DNA of 64,000 nt. Source: Trichopria drosophilae (lineage: Eukaryota; Arthropoda; Insecta; Hymenoptera; Diapriidae). The DNA lies in assembly GCA_030407085.1 (NCBI GenBank), contig CM059584.1, positions 6,882,001 to 6,946,000 of the forward strand. The letters run 5' to 3'. The position numbers were made by a program, and so were the translations under genes. This document shows positions 1 through 12,375 of this stretch, one piece after another. The notes under the pieces were generated by a model that saw only the letters and a program-made list of their open reading frames with translations, had not been told where the DNA came from and ran no database searches. Position 1 is the first letter of the stretch, and each line of letters begins with the position of its first letter.

Positions 1-1959
1 TCCATTGCATCCCAAACAGATGAAATTTTGTTGTACTTTTCGGCTGTCAATTCCAATAGTTTCTTAAGTCCAACAAAAATCTGACTATATCTTTCAAACG
101 TGAAATGTATCGCACTTTCCGATTATGATCTTAAACTGTTAAAAAATTCCAATCCATAAAATGTTGATTCGATTTTTGAATGAAAAATATCTAAGGAAAA
201 AAGCAAGATTATAGTCTTTTTACAACTTTCGTTAAATCAATATAAAAATATTTTCTGTAAAAATTGTACAGTAAATGAAAATATATTATTTATAAATTCA
301 TACTCCGATTAAGATGCAACAAATTTTTATTTCTATATAATAAAACGAGTTAAGGTTGCCATTTAACATAAACATTAAACATTTCTATTCTATTCCATTA
401 TTAATTTTCATGTTCGATACATTTACATTTTTATTTAAGGAAATAACTGTCAGTGGTTTTATAAATAAGTTAATAAGATTCATGAAAATAGTCAGTCCCA
501 CGTTGGGCGCCATTTACACCGCTATCACTTTCATAAATTTGGAGATAAAAGCCGTTACTGCGTGCCAGGAAAAGAACTATTTTACTCGTAATGTTTGTTG
601 AAAGAGAATTTCACACTCCTACATGAAAATTTATTTCAATTTTTGAGCAGTAAAATCCGTGAAAATTCCGTCAATTCAACTTTCCAATAGATCAGGATCT
701 GTAGCCGACCTAAACTTGACTAACATCGAATCAAATTTCATTGAAAAATGTAGATAATAAAACGCGGTCAATTGTGGCTTACGTCTATTTAGGTTATGTT
801 TACGATAATTCAATACGTTGATTACCAAAACTCTTCTTATTTTTGCATTTTTTTAAGAGATAGAAGCATGACTATTCTCAACAACATTAATGTGTAATAT
901 ATTTGTGTTCTGATAGTACAGTAATTTTATAAAGCTTCCACCAATACTCAAATAACAAACATAGTATAAACGCAGATGACATTCTTTCAAATTGATTTCA
1001 ACAATAATATGATATAGCTCGACATTGAGATGTGGGTAAAAAAATCCACAATTAAATAAAACGACAATAACAAAATTGATAGTCAAAGAGCCGATAGAGA
1101 TAAAACCGACATAAAAATTAACTAATTAAAAACGGTTTTTTGAATAGTCATTTTTTTTACCTGTCGGGTTTTCGACCCACAATTTTAAATTAACATCATT
1201 AATTATAACACACATTGACAGGCAGCCCTAGTTTAAAAGTAAAGCAGCGAAAAAACCGAAAATTAAACAAAATTATTAATTTATGTTGAAAAATAGTTAT
1301 TTCATAAGTTAACTGCTACAACGTGTAAAACAAAAAAGAAATAAATTAATTAGTACATGCTACCTTATAGGCTATGTGTTCTACTAATGACATACACAAA
1401 ATTATGTTATACTTAAGGGTTTTGACCCAATAGTCAAATATTTGACCTGTATGTCAAAACCTATTGATTAAAATCTATATCCGTTCATGTAAAATATCCT
1501 GATTTGGATAGTAGTGACAGTGAAACTTTGAATTCCATTTGTTGAGCGATAGGGAATCATTGATGAATATATTATATCTTAGTTCATAAATCGAGTAATT
1601 GACATTAGGAATTTGTCATAACCTGTAAACTATTAGATGAACTTTTATCAAAACAATAATCAAAACCTGAAGGTAGACAAGAAGTTTATTAGTAACTTCA
1701 ATAGTCCTGAACTAACATCTTTTGAGGTTATATTTATTACGAAAAACACAGCGAGGAACTTTACAGACCAGGACAAAATGCCCTACATACAATTTCCTTA
1801 CGCCAATTCGATTTTGAAATTTTACTGCAATGCATTATTACCTTAATTACACATTCTTAAAACTATTATTCCCCAAAACCACAATGGCGACTTGTAAATA
1901 AAATAAAACACCGTTTTTACAGAGTTTTTTTAACGTTATGTCTATAGAAATTGTTTACG
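1..1959. other. AT-rich intron-like DNA without a recognised gene
   Basis: No coding signal was seen on either strand; open frames are short and lysine/isoleucine/phenylalanine-rich, as expected from AT-rich DNA. Around 1150-1185 the stretch CCTGTCGGGTTTTCGACCC resembles the terminus of the GGGTGC-ended elements at 42573 and 55937, so a decayed relative may lie here, but no partner end was found. Confidence 0.5.
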
Positions 1960-2216
1960 AGAGCTTCAGGTCGTCTTCCGGGATGGCGCACATTTGTCAA
2001 AAATGTAAGAAACTGCAGAAACCAAGATTAATATAGCAGTCATGAGTTGATTTCCACTAGGGACACAATATTTTCGAAACGTAAACAAACAACGTGACTC
2101 GTGTTACTAACTAATGCGAGCTGCTGTCGGAAATGAAAATTTGTTTTCCCGAGCGGGCATCGAACTCACGACCTACGTCTGCATAGTCCAGCACTCTACC
2201 GCCTGAGCGTCGAGCC
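1960..2216 (-). repeat. tRNA-derived SINE-like element (minus strand)
   Basis: The reverse complement of 2147-2216 reads like a tRNA gene. It has an A-box-like segment (CTCAGGCGGTAGAGTGC) and, downstream, a B-box-like T-arm (GTGAGTTCGATGCCCGC). The acceptor stem pairs poorly and the anticodon stem is broken, so this is not a working tRNA gene; it fits the head of a tRNA-derived SINE with an internal RNA polymerase III promoter. The unrelated body then runs on the minus strand toward about 1960. The body end is a guess; no clear poly-A tail or target duplication was found. Confidence 0.5.
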
Positions 2217-2899
2217 AATTTTTAAGTGTTTCTCTTTGTAAAAGTCGTCATTTCGGTTTTAGAAAACATTTAAATGTAATATTGACTCCACCAATCGAAA
2301 GGGCATACTCGAAAGCTGTAGACTGGGTCACTTTCATATCATATGCTAGAAAATCAACTGGGATGTAATAGGTTAACCGGAAGCTTGATCAATTCAGACA
2401 TTTATGCTCATTATCAAAATTTATATTGGTGTCAAAGGAATATTTGTCCTTAGGATATTAACTTTTGTCATCCTATTACAATTCAGTGGAATAGCTGCAG
2501 TAGTCCCTGAGGAAATTGTCAAACCTTGTAAGAGGAAATTTGGACGTCCCTCTTCAGCTCATACTCAATGGGATGATATTATTGATAAATTGATTTGACT
2601 ATGCAGACATGTTGGTATAAATAACTTTAAGGTGACAGAATTTCGAAAATGTTTATTAGATCATATTTAAGAACTACCTGAACAGTTTTTAGGTCCAAAT
2701 GTAATAAATTTTTATTACAGCATTTTGATGACTAAAATGGTACTTCGTGTTTATATTGTTCCTGAAGGAGTTATACGCCAAATGTTATCCAAGTTCGTTG
2801 AATGTTTGGATATATCATATTTTTTGTAGGACCACCAAAATTCGGCTGAAATCGGATCCATTATAGTTAGATCAGTTTTCAAAGGTATCATTGAAATAC
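2217..2899. other. No gene recognised; possible retroelement scrap at 2404-2598
   Basis: A 64-codon open frame on the + strand (2404-2598) ends with residues reading KRKFGRPSS..QWDDIIDKL. This faintly resembles the GRP-x-W-x-DD tail common at the 3' end of insect LINE reverse-transcriptase frames. There is no reverse-transcriptase core, poly-A tail or target duplication, so this may be chance. Confidence 0.2.
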
Positions 2900-3450
2900 C
2901 TCGAAAGTCACATGATCGATCGACACGGACGCAGTTTTCTCGCGAACGAGGCGACAGAATTTGCCATGAATGGAGCGAAATGTTCACTCTCCCGACGTTA
3001 ATGGCTCGTTTTTCACCGGCAGGAATTTCGAGAGCGTATCGTAGCCTTTGATCGAACGCCTGCCGTGTCCAAACCCACATGTACACACTTCCTTACGAAA
3101 TACGCAGGAAAGAAGGGCGACTCAAACATACCCACTTTTATATATAAGTGTGTGCGTGTGTCCTCAGCTCGTCATATATAAAGTCCCGTCCGTCTTATCT
3201 TATCCCAGGGACCTATCGCGGCTAAGATAAGGCGCATGTTGCACGCCTTGTTCAATGAAATTGCTCCTCTCTCTCCATCTCTCTCTTTCGAGTGTACATC
3301 TCTTGCGTGTTTGCCAGGTACTTCGAAATTAAGAGACCCCATCTATGTTTAATTCATGGTAGGAACACGTGAGACTCGTGGACATCCCGCAGTTTCGGAA
3401 TTTACTGACTTTCCACTGCGATTCTACCAAACGGGACATGCGTCGAAGGG
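2900..3450. promoter_or_regulatory. G+C-rich island, candidate intronic regulatory element
   Basis: This stretch is clearly richer in G+C than its surroundings, contains no repeat signature and has no splice-bounded coding frame. It carries a tight cluster of GATA-factor motifs (3194-3231) and a CT-rich tract near 3265-3290. Such islands in long insect introns are often conserved non-coding sequence; that role is inferred from composition only. Confidence 0.3.
3194..3231. promoter_or_regulatory. Clustered GATA-factor motifs
   Basis: Within 38 bp there are TTATCTTATCC (two overlapping minus-strand WGATAR sites) and CTAAGATAAGG (one + strand site), arranged facing each other about 17 bp apart. 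GATA-type zinc-finger factors bind WGATAR. The density is seen in the sequence; function is inferred. Confidence 0.3.
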
Positions 3451-3948
3451 TTTCAACATAGTCAGATATACTAATTAGTCAACGTGTTCTTATTAGTGAC
3501 TTGCCATTCGTAATTAATCGAATTGAAAACATAAAGTTAACGACTTGTATTACTGGACACGACTAGTACATTGGTATTTTTATCATGTTTGGGTCGATCA
3601 ATTTCGACTAATTTTCCACTAGTTGTCAATTAACGTGATTATTTTAAAGTCGTATAGAAAAATTTTGTTACTGTGTGAGATAGTTCATCAATATATCAGT
3701 TTAAATGCAGTACATTCATCATTATTATAGTAACTAATTTGCACTCTTGTATAAATCTGAGCTAGTTAAAAAATACTAATTTAAAATGGAATGTGAGTTG
3801 TGATGAATTCTTCAGCTTTTTAGCAACAGTCAAAAATTAGGTACAGTGATACTAAGCAAGAAGTTGATTCTTCTAATATAATACTAAAAAATAATGTTTG
3901 ACTGATGAAATAGTAGGTTTTGTTTTTATCAGGAAAATTTGTTAATAA

Positions 3949-5010
3949 CACCGGACCACAAAAAAAACTTATGTCGTGTGCAAGAAACGCAACTTTAGGT
4001 GTTTCTTGCAAATTTTGGGCCGCTAAATCCGAATTCGGGCACAGAATTAGTCCTATACGTCTGAGTTTTTTTTATATTTAAGGTTTAAAGTGCGAAAAAT
4101 TGAATTTTTCAAAAAAGTTCACATATTAATTGTAAGAAACAAAATTTCAGTCATAAATTATATATTAATAAATGAAATATTTGATGTTTATAGTGCGAAA
4201 AACTTTTTCATGAGTTTACGAATCTGACAATTTACAAAATTACAAAACTTTTTGAATTATGTCATTCTTTTTCCTCCTTTCGTTATCATTCTCTCGCTTT
4301 CTTGTTTAGAAAATTGTGTGGCATATTAAACGAGATTATGCTGATGTTTATCTATCACACTATATTAATTTTTCTAATTCACTGTACGAAAAATTCTTAT
4401 ATTCTTTGAAATATTCTTTAAAATTGCAATAACTCGGAGAATTCATGTGAGTTATTGCATTTTTCTGACACTACATCGATTACCCCTGAATTCTTACGTT
4501 TTATAACAATTTTCGAAACATAATTTTAGAAATATGCGTATAAAAAGTCTCTTCCTGCACGGAACCTAAAAAAATGTAAATATGTCGAAAAAGCAGTTTT
4601 TTCACAATCTAAACTCAAACATAAAAAAATGTAAAAAAGAACAAATTTTGGACCCCGGATTCGGATCAGCAACCAAAAATCCATACAAATTACCTAGTCT
4701 TGATCCATTGTGCAGTCGAATTTTTTTTTCTTGCACAAGATTTGTTAAGTTTCTCGGAAGAAAAGCAGTTTATCGCAGTATAAACCTCAGATTTAAAAAA
4801 CTTCAGACATTTTTTTATTATTTTTTTTGCTGTAAATGTGTAAATTTTCCTGAAAAAATTAATTTTTCGCACTTTAAACCTCAAATATAAAAAAACTCAG
4901 ACGTATAGGACCAATTCTGTGCCCAAATTCGGATTCAGCGGCCCAAAATCTATAAGAATAACCTAGTTTTGTTTCTTACATATGAGATAAGTTTTTTTTG
5001 TGGTCCGGTG
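3949..5010. mobile_element. Non-autonomous PIF/Harbinger-like TIR element (1.06 kb)
   Basis: The two ends are inverted copies of each other over roughly 155 bp (about 3949-4110 and 4855-5010), starting CACCGGACCACAAAAAAAA and ending with its reverse complement. TAA flanks both sides (3946-3948 and 5011-5013), fitting the 3-bp TWA target duplication of PIF/Harbinger transposons. No transposase frame is present, so it would need an enzyme supplied in trans. Part of the right subterminal region is repeated inside the element: 4648-4710 resembles 4909-4975 (both carry GGATTC/GGATTCGGAT then ACCTAG). Family assignment rests on target-site length and end sequence, not on a protein. Confidence 0.75.
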
Positions 5011-8000
5011 TAATTGAATGAGTAACCCACTTTTTGTTTACGATCGAACTAATTCAACTTTAGAGGCTGTAATTTAATTTTATAATTTTGTTATTTTAAC
5101 TACTAATCACTAACTTATAATAGTAAAATTAACTGCAGGAATGATTTATCTACCTGAAAATATAGTTTATTTACATTTGACCGATCAATTTTTGTTCAAT
5201 AAGGTAAACTTGATCTTGAGGAAGTTCGCGTGCCGATCACCATTGGTCGAGTGTTTAAATTGATATTAATTATTGTAATATACGAGAAACGATTTATGAG
5301 CTCTAGTTATTTGACTAGTCGCACACATATGCTCTGTTTTTCAATCAAACTGGTTTGGTTGACCCAAGTTTGGAATAAGGAAGGAACCGGTTGATTGCAA
5401 ATTCGATTCAGGTAACTTTACAATTATTTATTAGTTTATTTTCACTAGTGAATTTATTATTTATTTGAATTTTATAATAAAAGATATGTATTGTACTTAC
5501 TAACGCAGATCTAATTACATACTATTTTTTGTGACTTTCGAAAATAATTAGAGCCAAGTTAGAGTGTTAGCTTAATCAACATGGCATGATCTTGTATATC
5601 TGGTTTTTAATTAATTACCAATCCATTGTATAGACCGAAACAAAATTTTAGTGAATTTGAGTATCTTTTTAACTACTGTAAATAGTTCCTTACGTATTCA
5701 TGTGCATTCCTTCAGCAGTAGCAATTACACCAAAATAATTAAAATAACTAAGATAGTTAGTATTTAATTTTATATTTCGGTATTTAACTACCAATTATTA
5801 ACTGAAAATCAAATTGGTAAAATTAGTATATCAATTCGAGTTACCTAACTACAAATTAAGTCATTTTAACCATTTTTAATTGAATTAGTCAGCGGCAGTT
5901 GAATTTGTCAGGTAGATTATTTAATTATATATTTTAAGAAAAGCTGTCATTTTAGAAATAACCTAAAATATATTTTATTATTCCTATCATAATTCTAAAA
6001 TAATTTATATAATAATTTAGTTGCAATCGTGAATCGATTTTTTAAAGTGAAATAGATCAGACCGGAAGCTATTTGGCATTCATAATTATTTCTAGGTATT
6101 TCATTAAATAATGCTTGAAACTGATTTTCTTTAAACTTATAAAAAAAGTGATTAATACGTATTTAATAACAATTTTTAATAATTTTAAGACAATGAGAAT
6201 ATAATAAATTTACATTAGAAGTTAATAAAATGTTCAAAAAACTTAAAACTTAAAGTGAATCTAAAAATCAAGCCTTACGTAAAAAAAAAAGCCATTATAT
6301 CATTAAAAGTAATTGTTACATTGAAAATCACAGTTAAAAACCATTCAATTCTAAAAATATTTATATGAGTTAAATAAATTAAATAAAAGAACAAAATAAA
6401 ATAATAAGTACTTTCAGAGTACATAAATTATCATCAAAGGATACTAAAAACTGATACATATAATTACAATTATACCGCAAACACATTTTTTCTGCACAAA
6501 GAACGGTATCAATACATTTAAACGATTATTTAACTTAAAGTGTAAAAGAAATTCCTTACTAACGCTCTACCAACCGTTAAGTACGAGTGCAAAAAAAAAC
6601 CCGAATTATTACAAAACGTTCATTAATTACGCAACGTTAATTGGAGGAAAACAAGTCCAAACGGCATTATTTCCTAAAGAGTAAAATGCCTTTAAAGACG
6701 TAAACTAAGCTAATCCCCGGAGGAACTCGCGTTTATTAAATAAAAACCTTATCACGGATTTCCGTATCGAAATACGCAACGCACGGTTAAACCAAATACC
6801 GTAATCGCTTCACTTTAATGCAGGTACCTCACACGCAGTTGCACTTGATGAATGTGTACAGGTTTTACATTTTCAGCTCGAGTTGTAAAGTCGATAAAGT
6901 GGATTCCTGTAACGATGCATCTGTTCACCTACACTTAGTAATTTTGAAAAATGATTATACTGCCTGGGAAATATTCGCAAAATGCACATAATTGCTACAG
7001 TTTAAATTTATGGTCCAAGTCAAATTTTAATCCGATTCTGTACATTCATATAAGGATGTCTTCAGGAGCTCATCAGGATGTAGTCAGGAGCTTCTGAGTA
7101 TATCCTTAGACGAGCGTTTGTAGTACTCAATGAAATACTAGTTCCTTTAGTAATTCAGATAAGTCAATCTACATGAAAAAAATATTGAATTTAGTACATT
7201 GCAAAAAATTATTCAGGTAAACTTCTGAAACATGCAATTAAAGTTTGATGCCGTTACCATGACTGAAAATGTTTAAATACTTTTCGTAATTTTTAGAAGC
7301 AATCTTTCAAATTTATATTCTCCTTGAATTCATAGAAATTCTATAAAATTATGTAATGCATTATTTGTGTTGTATTGATGTCTTCTTGTTTTAAGATTTG
7401 AGGTTAACTAATCTGTCGAATCAAAAAGACTGTAACTGAAATTCCAGTTATTTTTTGTAACTTTCTTAAATTTCCGATAAAAGAGACATCATTTTCATTT
7501 ACGGAAAGGCTACTTGGGAAAATGGGATACTTTTATAATTGAAAAATATTGTACTTTTTCGAACATGTTTCACAGTGTATGACTCATAGTAAAACAGATG
7601 AAAATTTGCTGAAATCAACTTCATCATTTATTTTACTAAGGTGTTGACCAAGAATTTATAAATATTTAAACTATATGATAATACATAGTAAGCTATATTT
7701 TTATAAAATTTATAACTCGTGTATGGTTTGCTACATGTAATTTCCTTTAATTTGTGAGTGAAAATTTGGCGTCAGTCGTTAATTTTGCAAAAATTTGCCT
7801 TTATTTTTGGTATTTAACTAAACAATAAATATTATTCAAAATTCTATTTATAGTAAAATTTACAAAAATTTTAGAAGAAATTATTCTCATATAATAATGG
7901 CCAACTTTACAAAATAATTTTCTATGTGTATATAAATTGATAAAAATTCAGTGAATGAATACAAAGCTTTTTATTCTGTTAATTTTTGTCTTTATTCGTT

Positions 8001-9289
8001 TATTTAACCATTATTTAATTAATAGCTTTAATTAATAAAATAATAGCTTGCATAAAAAAGCCTTTAAAAGTCTTAAATATATCTGACAACAAAAATTACT
8101 TTCATATGACAGCACAATAGACGATTAATACTATTTAAGCAGTAAAATACTTACCAAACATCTTTTATATGTGGTGTTATTACCTAAGTTTTTGTGTTAC
8201 TGGTTAAATAGTAAGAACAACTATAAGAATTATTTAATTCGCATTTTACTTTCGATTGGCACGGATAAAAATGTCAAAAAAGTAAAAATAAACCAACCAT
8301 TATTTTTATTTAAGTTAGAAAAACGTGATCTTTATAATATTTTTATTTTCAAACCTTAGTTTTATCCTGAAACATTTTTTCTTCTTTCATAAAACCTTCT
8401 AAAATTGTTTCATTTTAACTGGACATTAAAAGTTCTGGCCACGTAAAATCGAATTTTGGTAAAACTATCAGGATAAACTTTAATGAATTTAAAGTCGGGT
8501 ATGGTAACTCGTATGGAAAAATTTAATAATAACGAAAAGTGTTAACAATTAACCGAAAAACACGTCAAAACTTTACCGAAATACTGTCAAATTTTTCAAG
8601 AAGCTTCCAAATTCGAAAATTCCAAAAATGTCTAAAATTCTTGAATTATTCAAAATCATTTATCATCAATACATTTTTTCTTAAAATAGATTATTTATAA
8701 TAAAAAAATATATTAATTATATAAAATAGAAATATAATTGCTAATGTTATATAAGTATTAGTTTGTCTCATTCAAATATTAGAAATGAATAGAAAAAATA
8801 AAAAAACGTGACAAAAAGAACGTGGTAAAAAGGAAAAAAAACATGATTCTGGACAAATATCTACCTCCACCTACTCAGAATTGCAAACATCGTTTATTAT
8901 TAAAGATTGGCTAAATAGTGTTAAAATTATGTATTAAAATATTACATTTTATAATATGAAACATAAGTTGTAAAAACAAAATATCTAAGTGTTTGCATGA
9001 AATTAGTTAGTAATTTTATATAAAAATTAAGGAATTACATACTTGTTGGTTGGAAAATTTGATTGATGGCAAATGGTTTTGGACTATCCTCAATGAAAAC
9101 ATACATTTTTATGATATTTTAGCAAAAAAAAAATCGAAAATGTCTAATATCTAAACGTTCAGTAACTTTTTTTCGATACAAGTACACCCAAAAATATTTC
9201 GATTTCTTGAACAGGTGAAAAATCAGTATTTAGAATTTTATAGTAAATATTTACCAAACACCTTATATCAATATTAACACATAGGATGG
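5011..9289. other. Long AT-rich gene-free stretch
   Basis: No exon with paired splice sites or long frame was recognised. Just right of the element at 3949-5010, GTAACCCACTTTTTG followed by a degenerate TTTAGAG resembles the right end of the TA-flanked MITE at 50234-50437, suggesting an old relative interrupted or abutted by the PIF-like element. Many ACTAA/TTAGT repeats near 5730-5880 recall the other decayed MITE-like regions of this window. Confidence 0.4.
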
Positions 9290-9600
9290 GATCTGCTCCA
9301 GACCGGTAGCACTCCGACGAATCACCCTGGTGTAACACGCTTTTGCTTTTAGCAGCGACGTTTAACGTGCAATTAAAGCCATTCCCACGGGAACGACACT
9401 ATGAACTTTTGGCGATTTTCGAATTCCCCCAGGTGACCCACAGACAATCTCGAAACGAGGTATCGATTAATCGTTACCGTTGCCGACATCATGTATTCGC
9501 ACAGCACGTTTATCATTCTGACTAAAATGCTATGACATCTACATATCCGGAGAAATGGCGGTTATGTGCTTTTTGAACGGCTTAATGGGTTCTGTGTTCG
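9290..9600. promoter_or_regulatory. G+C-rich island, candidate regulatory element
   Basis: A short, non-repetitive island of higher G+C with homeodomain-type cores (CAATTAAAG, CGATTAATCG). A 60-codon frame crosses it but lacks splice sites and a recognisable domain, so it is read as non-coding. Confidence 0.25.
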
Positions 9601-11817
9601 ATTCCATAAGATTTTTATATAATTTATCACCTAAATGAGTTTACAATCGACGCTACTAAGTGGTACAAATTTTCGTTGTAAAAATTCTGCGGAAGCAGTA
9701 GCGAGAGTAAAAGTTGCAACCTATGTCAGAATGACCCACATAAAAAAATTGTAGATAATTTTCAAAAAAAGCAGGACAGTAGATGACCCTAATTTTGTAG
9801 AAATTGGCCTGATAAAACAGTCAGATTTCAATCTGTATGTTCACTTGTTACTACACAACCATAAATATTATATTGGAAATGCTTTTAGTTTCAATTTTTG
9901 CGGCGGTTTCTCTTCTGTAGTTCCCATCTGTACAATTCACCAGTGTGTAATTATGTTGAAAAAACTAAATAAATACAAATGCGAAAACTCCTGAAAGGAA
10001 ACGTTAAGTAGTTTGAACAATTCGCTTGAAAATCAATATGTCCAGGGTTCAAATCCTGACAGATCATATTTTTTTTTTATTTTTTAAATATCGTAAAAAT
10101 TGTCCATTACGTGGATCATGATAATTCACTTATCCGGTATCTTAACAATGCTTCTGCATTGTACTGAAAAATTTCTGACTTGAGAATAAGAAACCGGTGA
10201 AATATATTAGGAATGCATAAACATAACCTGCTTGTACAAGCTGGACAAATATAATTTTGTTTCTGAAATCCTGGTTTCCGATATTATTTCATTACAAAAA
10301 TCCAAAGGGTTAATTGTTTTCTTTCACCAATTATTTATGATTAAATGTGCTCAAAAAACATAGAAAACATAAAATAGCAAATTACAAACCTATACATATT
10401 CAAGTAAAACTGTTACAAGATATTACCTCCGCAGGAACTCCGACGATAATAAAGATATAATCGCAATCGTCATTAACTATTTAAAATATAGTATTCGGCT
10501 GTGTAACTTCCCCGTCGTCTACTAGTCAGTTTGTACTATGTCGCCGGTTTATTAATGACTGTCCTTGACACCCCCATTCATCATCAGGGCATCTCCTGTC
10601 GGAAAACAAGAAAATCCTCGTCGATGTCTTACAACGGTCGTTAAAATTTTTGTAGGAAGAGTATCTGAAAAGTCAAGCGTCAATTAATTAAATAGTTCCA
10701 TCGGATTTAGAGATCTAGCGCTTAAAATAATATCGTCAATTTGACGGCAGATATAAAGATATATTCGGTTTTTGGAATTACTTCCAAAAGGATTTATCCT
10801 TGACTAATGGTCACTCGGTAAGTTTTGCTTTTCCTTAACTGTTTGTGGGAGATCTTATCAAATAGAAATTTTAAGATTAGACGAAAACTAATGAAATGTG
10901 ATTTTACGATTTATTCATACTCTGCAAATTGCATAAAAAAGTGTGACTTATTTGAAATAATGCTATACATAGAATCAAGTTGTCCGGTTTAATAAAAGAA
11001 TACAAAAATAAACTACTTTTCTAAAATTATTTTAATTGGTAAATAGAAGCACTTTTTAAATCAATTTCATTAAACAAATATTTGTCTTATTTTTGCTGTT
11101 AAAATTAATAAATACAAGAAAATATTATAAGATAATTTTAAAAAGGGAATTTTAATAATTATTATAAGAAAACTTTAAAAGATCTTGAATTTCATATATG
11201 CCATTAATAAATGAGTTACGTTTATCGGAAATGGTCAATATTAAATTTAAATTTTATTTATTCATTTACTTATTTATTTATGAAAATGGCTAACGACAAG
11301 TTTGTCACTAATTCCGTCAATGACATAAGTTCTGTTAATTTCTAAAACTGAACTACTGTCTTTAGTCAGTGAAAATGTAACTATTTAAATGGCATGCAGC
11401 TACTATTTGTAACTAGTAATCACTAAGAAATATGAATTCCTTACGGACTCTTTCGATATTCATTTTTACGATTAAACAAAGAACAATAAGTATAGTAAAC
11501 AAAATTTTCAAAATTTCGATTTCTACATTGCTTCGGTGCACAAGATTTACTATTTCCACTAAAATTTATTACTAACTGTGCAAATAAGGTAAAATTCTAA
11601 TTTGTCCACTAAATCACATGTAAACGATTCAACTATTTTACTCTAAAACTAAAAAATGAATTCCCATAGAATCGCAACATATAGGAAGTTGAGAAAATTC
11701 ACAGTTGGAGGTACATCTCTAATTAATTAAAGTAATTTGAAAAGACGATAATTTATTATTACGGAAGACGATAGTGTAGTACGTGTTTTAGCGCCAAACT
11801 CTTATCGTTCTCAAACT
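9601..11817. other. AT-rich gene-free stretch
   Basis: No gene was recognised. At 10041-10062 the stretch CCAGGGTTCAAATCCTGAC matches a tRNA T-arm/B-box and is followed by a T-run (10069-10078) that could stop RNA polymerase III, but no matching A-box or acceptor stem is present. A moderately G+C-rich patch lies at about 10425-10680. Confidence 0.4.
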
Positions 11818-12247
11818 GTTCTTGTTCTTGTTCTTGTTCTTGTTCTTGTTCTTGTTCTTGTTCTTGTTCTTGTTCTTGTTCTTGTTCTTGTTCTTGTTCT
11901 TGTTCTTGTTCTTGTTCTTGTTCTTGTTCTTGTTCTTGTTCTTGTTCTTGTTCTTGTTCTTGTTCTTGTTCTTGTTCTTGTTCTTGTTCTTGTTCTTGTT
12001 CTTGTTCTTGTTCTTGTTCTTGTTCTTGTTCTTGTTCTTGTTCTTGTTCTTGTTCTTGTTCTTGTTCTTGTTCTTGTTCTTGTTCTTGTTCTTGTTCTTG
12101 TTCTTGTTCTTGTTCTTGTTCTTGTTCTTGTTCTTGTTCTTGTTCTTGTTCTTGTTCTTGTTCTTGTTCTTGTTCTTGTTCTTGTTCTTGTTCTTGTTCT
12201 TGTTCTTGTTCTTGTTCTTGTTCTTGTTCTTGTTCTTGTTCTTGTTC
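11818..12247. repeat. (TTCTTG)n hexamer microsatellite, about 72 perfect copies
   Basis: An uninterrupted tandem array of a 6-bp unit, TTCTTG on the + strand (CAAGAA on the minus strand). No substitution was seen along about 430 bp, which indicates recent expansion or efficient homogenisation. Because 6 is a multiple of 3, all frames stay open: Leu-Phe on the + strand and Lys-Asn on the minus strand. These frames are by-products of the repeat. Confidence 0.97.
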
Positions 12248-12375
12248 CGGTTGTTCAGTTGGATGTTTTTATAGTTGATTGGTTGGGTATTGTGGTTGGT
12301 TTTGTGGTTGCTATTTTTATTATTGTTGTCATTGGGATTGCGGTTGTTATTATTGTTATTGTTGATATTATTGTA
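12248..12375. repeat. Degenerate GTT/ATT simple sequence beside the hexamer array
   Basis: Immediately right of the perfect array lies cryptic simple sequence made of GGTTG, TTGTTATT and GTTATTATT words. On the minus strand it would encode an asparagine-rich peptide continuous with the Lys-Asn repeat. It looks like an older, decayed simple repeat next to the young array. Confidence 0.6.

Noticed and set aside
2147..2216. Functional tRNA gene (minus strand)
   Set aside because: Acceptor and anticodon stems are mismatched and the base before the anticodon is not T; read as a SINE head instead.
5405..5420. Ratchet site (TTCAG-GTAACT)
   Set aside because: Weak pyrimidine tract and imperfect donor.
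10029..10078. tRNA gene
   Set aside because: Only a T-arm/B-box and a T-run are present; no A-box, acceptor stem or proper anticodon arm.
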